Assembly (NCBI GenBank): GCA_036489445.1
Contig: DASXFV010000031.1
Coordinates: forward strand, 46,133-110,132
Length of the DNA stretch: 64,000 bases
Direction of reading: 5' to 3'
Source of the DNA: DAIDKA01 sp036489445
Lineage (GTDB): Bacteria > Pseudomonadota > Gammaproteobacteria > Steroidobacterales > Steroidobacteraceae
The notes below the pieces were generated by a model. It was not told the origin of the DNA. It worked only from the letters and a program-made list of their open reading frames with translations, and made no database searches. The position numbers were made by a program, and so were the translations under genes. Below are positions 61,669-64,000 of this stretch, piece by piece. The number at the start of each line of letters is the position of its first letter. The first letter of the stretch is position 1.

Positions 61669-63034
61669 CCTGGGACGTTTCCGCGGAAATGTTCTTGCCG
61701 CGAGCGGCCTGCTGCAGCAGCACATGGATCGCAAGGTCATAGTCCATGCGCTCGCCCCGCCAACGGGTTGTCGCGGTACGAGGGTCGATAGCAGTACCCG
61801 GCGGATGATCGGCCACCGATGATTCCCGCCACTGCGGACAAGGTTTGATTGACCCGGGAACGGGACTCGCAAATGTCCGACCGTCAGGCCGGACAAATCG
61901 CAATGCTCCATCATCCAGGCGCGCGATGACGACCCGGCCCTCATGCACCTGGCGATGATGGAAGCGGCACAGCTGCACCAGGTTTGAGAGTTTCGTTTCC
62001 CCGCCCTGCGCCCAGTGGTGGATGTGATGCGCATCGACATATCGCGTGTGGGGACAACCGGGGAACCGGCAACCCTTGTCTCGCGACTTCAAGGCACGGC
62101 GTAGGGCGGGGGACAGGATGCGGGTCTTGCGCCCGACGTTCAGCGGTTCGCCCTGATCATCTTCCAGGATCTGCACCCTGCTGGCATCGCAGGCCAGGCG
62201 CCGTGCGGTTTCGACTGCCATCGATGGGCCGTCTTCGAACTCACAGCGACCTGCGCCGCCCTCGCGCAGGGTTTGTTCATCCACATGCACGATGATCTGT
62301 TGGCGCTCAGCAGGGGCGAGTGCCTGCAGCCCATGCTGCAAAAAACTCTCCGCGATTTGCCCCAAAGCGTCCGCACGCCGGGCACCCCAGGAGGGTGGAT
62401 CCTCATCCAGGTCATCACTGGAGCTTTCCGCGGAAACGTCTCGGGCATTCTCCTCATCCAAGGAGGCCTGCAACGCAGCATCAAGGGCCTTGACCAGCTG
62501 GGCGCCGATTTCAGCCGGCAACCGGCCCTTGAGGATCAGCGAGCCATCGTCGTCATAGAAGTACGTCAGTTTTCGGTTGGCCTGCTGCCGTGCCTCCCGG
62601 GACAACTCCTCGGCCTCCTGAGCGCGCCGCAACTGTCGTACTACTTTCTCAACATGCGCGGCCGTGCCGTGCTGAGCAATGTGCAGCAGATACTCTTCGG
62701 TGTGCGGACCAGCCACACGGGTGAGTGCCCGGACCTTCGAATAGCTCAGCTGTCCCTGAGCCATCGCCTCGCTGATGCGCGGGAGCTTCGCGATGGCATG
62801 TGCCACGCGCACCTTCTCGCGTGCCGCTCCGAGGTCGATGCCGCACTGCCAGTTCAGCCAGTGCGCGCAGGACTGGGTTGAGCCATCCGACCAGCCGTTG
62901 CGGCGGTCAAATTCGGCAATCAGCACCAGCCACCGGTGCTGGGCCGCGTTCAGATGGCCACACAGCTCGGTGATTTCGGCTTCCAATTCGCGCAACGGCC
63001 GCAGCGTATCGGTGTTCGGTGAGGCTGAGTTCAT
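61631..63034 (-). CDS. DUF222 / HNH endonuclease (13E12-like), behind a LexA box
   Basis: A 467-residue protein. The first 300 or so residues are the DUF222 helical region (ELEAEITELCGHLNAAQHRWLVLIAEFDRR, LNWQCGIDLGAAREKVRVAHAI, SYSKVRALTRVAG). An acidic Ser/Asp linker lies around 200-213. A C-terminal HNH nuclease follows at 320-366: C322-x4-C327, AHHIHHW (His336-His337), Asn351, CRFHHRQVH. All HNH residues look intact. ATG 63034 is preferred; the frame extends upstream but is unlike the family. A near-consensus SOS box lies 15-34 bases upstream. The family includes the mycobacterial 13E12 proteins; DNA damage response is suggested. Confidence 0.87.
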   Translation of the reverse strand: MNSASPNTDTLRPLRELEAEITELCGHLNAAQHRWLVLIAEFDRRNGWSDGSTQSCAHWLNWQCGIDLGAAREKVRVAHAIAKLPRISEAMAQGQLSYSKVRALTRVAGPHTEEYLLHIAQHGTAAHVEKVVRQLRRAQEAEELSREARQQANRKLTYFYDDDGSLILKGRLPAEIGAQLVKALDAALQASLDEENARDVSAESSSDDLDEDPPSWGARRADALGQIAESFLQHGLQALAPAERQQIIVHVDEQTLREGGAGRCEFEDGPSMAVETARRLACDASRVQILEDDQGEPLNVGRKTRILSPALRRALKSRDKGCRFPGCPHTRYVDAHHIHHWAQGGETKLSNLVQLCRFHHRQVHEGRVVIARLDDGALRFVRPDGRTFASPVPGSIKPCPQWRESSVADHPPGTAIDPRTATTRWRGERMDYDLAIHVLLQQAARGKNISAETSQVSDSPRPAPTCP

Positions 63035-63048
63035 GGGCTTTCCCAGGG

Positions 63049-63068
63049 TACTGTCTATATGTACAGTA
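63049..63068 (-). promoter_or_regulatory. LexA (SOS) box upstream of the HNH endonuclease gene
   Basis: The 20 bases TACTGTCTATATGTACAGTA match the E. coli LexA consensus (CTGT-N8-ACAG, TATAT centre) at 18 of 20 positions. They lie 15-34 bases before the start codon of the DUF222-HNH gene and overlap its -10. Confidence 0.8.
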
Positions 63069-63073
63069 TACCA
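63065..63073 (-). promoter_or_regulatory. Extended -10 promoter overlapping the SOS box
   Basis: On the minus strand TGG-TATACT is an extended -10 whose hexamer lies inside the LexA box edge, so bound LexA would block polymerase. Expected start near 63058, leader about 24 bases. No good -35 is seen. Confidence 0.5.
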
Positions 63074-63111
63074 GCCCGGGAGCATCAGACACGCCAAATT
63101 ACCCTTAAATA

Positions 63112-63870
63112 TCAATTTTTTAGCCGCAGACGCGCCACCTCCATGATGGCGCTTTCGTGGCTGTCCTGATGGCCCATCTGACACAACTGCCGGAAGGCGG
63201 CTTCCGCGAGGGACCCGAACGGGGCGCCCATACTCATGCTCTGAGCCAGTTGTAGCGCGTAACTCACGTCTTTGAGTCGCAGCTGCGGCGTGAAGACGAC
63301 ATCCTGCAGGTAATCACCCGCGACCATGCGCTGGCTGTTGCGTACGACCTGCGGGCTGGCCGCCTGACCCATCGCGATGGCATGCGCCACGAGGCGCAGA
63401 TCGAGGCCTGCGCGTTCGGCGATCGCCATGGATTCCGCTACCGAAGCGATCTGCACGGCGCCCAGCATGTTGATGATCAGCTTGTATGCCGTGCCCGTGC
63501 CCACCGGGCCGAAGTGAATGATGCGCTGGGAGAGTGCAGCAAGCAGTTCGCGTGCTGCGGCGAGGTCAGCGGTGTCGGCTCCGACCAGCAGTGTGAGTTC
63601 GCCGGCCGCCGCGCTGTCGGGCAGACCCGTCACGGGAGCATCGAGGTAGCGCAGCCCTGCGGACTTTGCCGTTGCCGCCAACTCCAGCACCCAGGCGTGT
63701 GACAGGGTGGAGCACTCGATGGCAAACGCAGAAGGACGAAGGGAGGCTGCGAGGACCCCGTTGGGTCCGCACCAGATCGCCTGCGATGCGGGGTCGTCGG
63801 CCACCATGGATAGGACGGCATCGACGCCGGTGCCCATCTTCCCAAGTCCGATGAATGCGACCGTCGTCAT
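63112..63870 (-). CDS. Beta-hydroxyacid dehydrogenase-like protein with incomplete Rossmann fold
   Basis: A 252-residue relative of 3-hydroxyisobutyrate/tartronate-semialdehyde dehydrogenases. The N-terminus has the dinucleotide loop FIGLGKMGTG, but the sequence then jumps at about residue 15 straight to VDAVLSMVADDPAS, equivalent to the ADVVLSML strand that normally lies about 43 residues later. That removes the cofactor-specificity strand and helix. The catalytic part is intact: DAPVTGLPDSAAAGELTLLVG, GTGTAYKLIINML (catalytic Lys) and a C-terminal helical domain ending KDVSYALQLAQSMSMGAPFG. It is probably non-catalytic or a broken gene, although the frame is open. Divergent from the phosphatase with 20 bases between. 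Confidence 0.8.
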   Translation of the reverse strand: MTTVAFIGLGKMGTGVDAVLSMVADDPASQAIWCGPNGVLAASLRPSAFAIECSTLSHAWVLELAATAKSAGLRYLDAPVTGLPDSAAAGELTLLVGADTADLAAARELLAALSQRIIHFGPVGTGTAYKLIINMLGAVQIASVAESMAIAERAGLDLRLVAHAIAMGQAASPQVVRNSQRMVAGDYLQDVVFTPQLRLKDVSYALQLAQSMSMGAPFGSLAEAAFRQLCQMGHQDSHESAIMEVARLRLKN

Positions 63871-63890
63871 GTCAAAATAGATATCACATC

Positions 63891-64000
63891 GTGAAAATTC
63901 TGTTTGTCTGCCTGGGGAATATTTGCCGATCGCCCACTGCCGAGGCGGTCATGCGTGGCATTTTGGCGCGCGAAAGACCGAAACTTGCGATGACGCTGGA
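63891..64000 (+). CDS. Low-molecular-weight protein-tyrosine phosphatase, 3' truncated by window edge
   Basis: Starts at GTG 63891 and is cut off by the window end after 36 codons. The product MKILFVCLGNICRSPTAEAVMRG contains the complete phosphatase loop C-L-G-N-I-C-R-S. Family members act on tyrosine phosphate, often in exopolysaccharide or stress control, or on arsenate. The subtype cannot be decided from this part. Confidence 0.85.
   Translation, partial: MKILFVCLGNICRSPTAEAVMRGILARERPKLAMTL

Overview
This is a GC-rich (roughly 64% by eye), gene-dense stretch of a gammaproteobacterial chromosome. Most neighbouring genes overlap by 1-14 bases or sit less than 30 bases apart. The gene order bamA-skp-lpxD-fabZ-lpxA-lpxB-rnhB-dnaE-accA, pyrG-kdsA-eno-ftsB-ispD/F-truD, sdhCDAB-sdhE, rpoE-rseA-rseB, lepA-lepB-rnc-era-recO-pdxJ and exbB/D-msbA-lpxK-ycaR-kdsB is the core Gammaproteobacteria layout. 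An RpfE-like gene beside recJ-prfB-lysS recalls Xanthomonas. A secreted triple SnoaL-type protein and a DUF222-HNH protein suggest a relative of the Xanthomonadales/Nevskiales/Steroidobacter group. That placement is inference; no rRNA or tRNA gene is present to fix it.

Layout. 1-6.0 kb: outer-membrane assembly and lipid A synthesis (bamA, truncated by the window edge, to lpxB). 6.0-12.5 kb: rnhB, dnaE, accA, tilS. 12.5-18.9 kb: pyrG, kdsA, eno, ftsB, a fused ispDF and truD, tightly coupled. 18.9-21.3 kb: SmrB-like nuclease on the minus strand, surE-pcm, then the only gene-free gap over 300 bases. 21.3-28.0 kb: Mth938-domain protein, RpfE-like protein, recJ, prfB with its programmed frameshift, lysS, murI. 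28.0-32.8 kb: ygfZ and a complete succinate dehydrogenase operon with two assembly factors (SDHAF4-type and SdhE). 32.8-35.4 kb: the envelope-stress sigma factor with its anti-sigma system. 35.4-46.0 kb: lepA to nagZ and a LOV-like/GGDEF-like protein. 46.0-50.6 kb (minus strand): csiV, mfd and a small periplasmic protein. 50.7-54.5 kb: lolC-lolE-lolD and DUF2062. 54.5-61.7 kb: exbB-exbD-msbA-lpxK-ycaR-kdsB and the triple SnoaL-like protein. 61.6-64.0 kb: DUF222-HNH endonuclease behind a LexA box, an oxidoreductase with a gap in its Rossmann fold, and the start of a low-molecular-weight phosphatase.

The dominant theme is envelope biogenesis: barrel insertion, lipid A and Kdo synthesis, lipid A flipping, lipoprotein release, peptidoglycan precursors and recycling, and the sigma-E stress circuit. 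Information-processing and central-metabolism genes are interleaved. I see no CRISPR array, insertion sequence, prophage or obvious defence island. The most unusual signals are the SOS-box-controlled DUF222-HNH protein, the LOV-like domain that lacks its photoactive cysteine and is joined to a degenerate GGDEF domain, the triple SnoaL secreted protein, the IspDF fusion and the deleted Rossmann fold.
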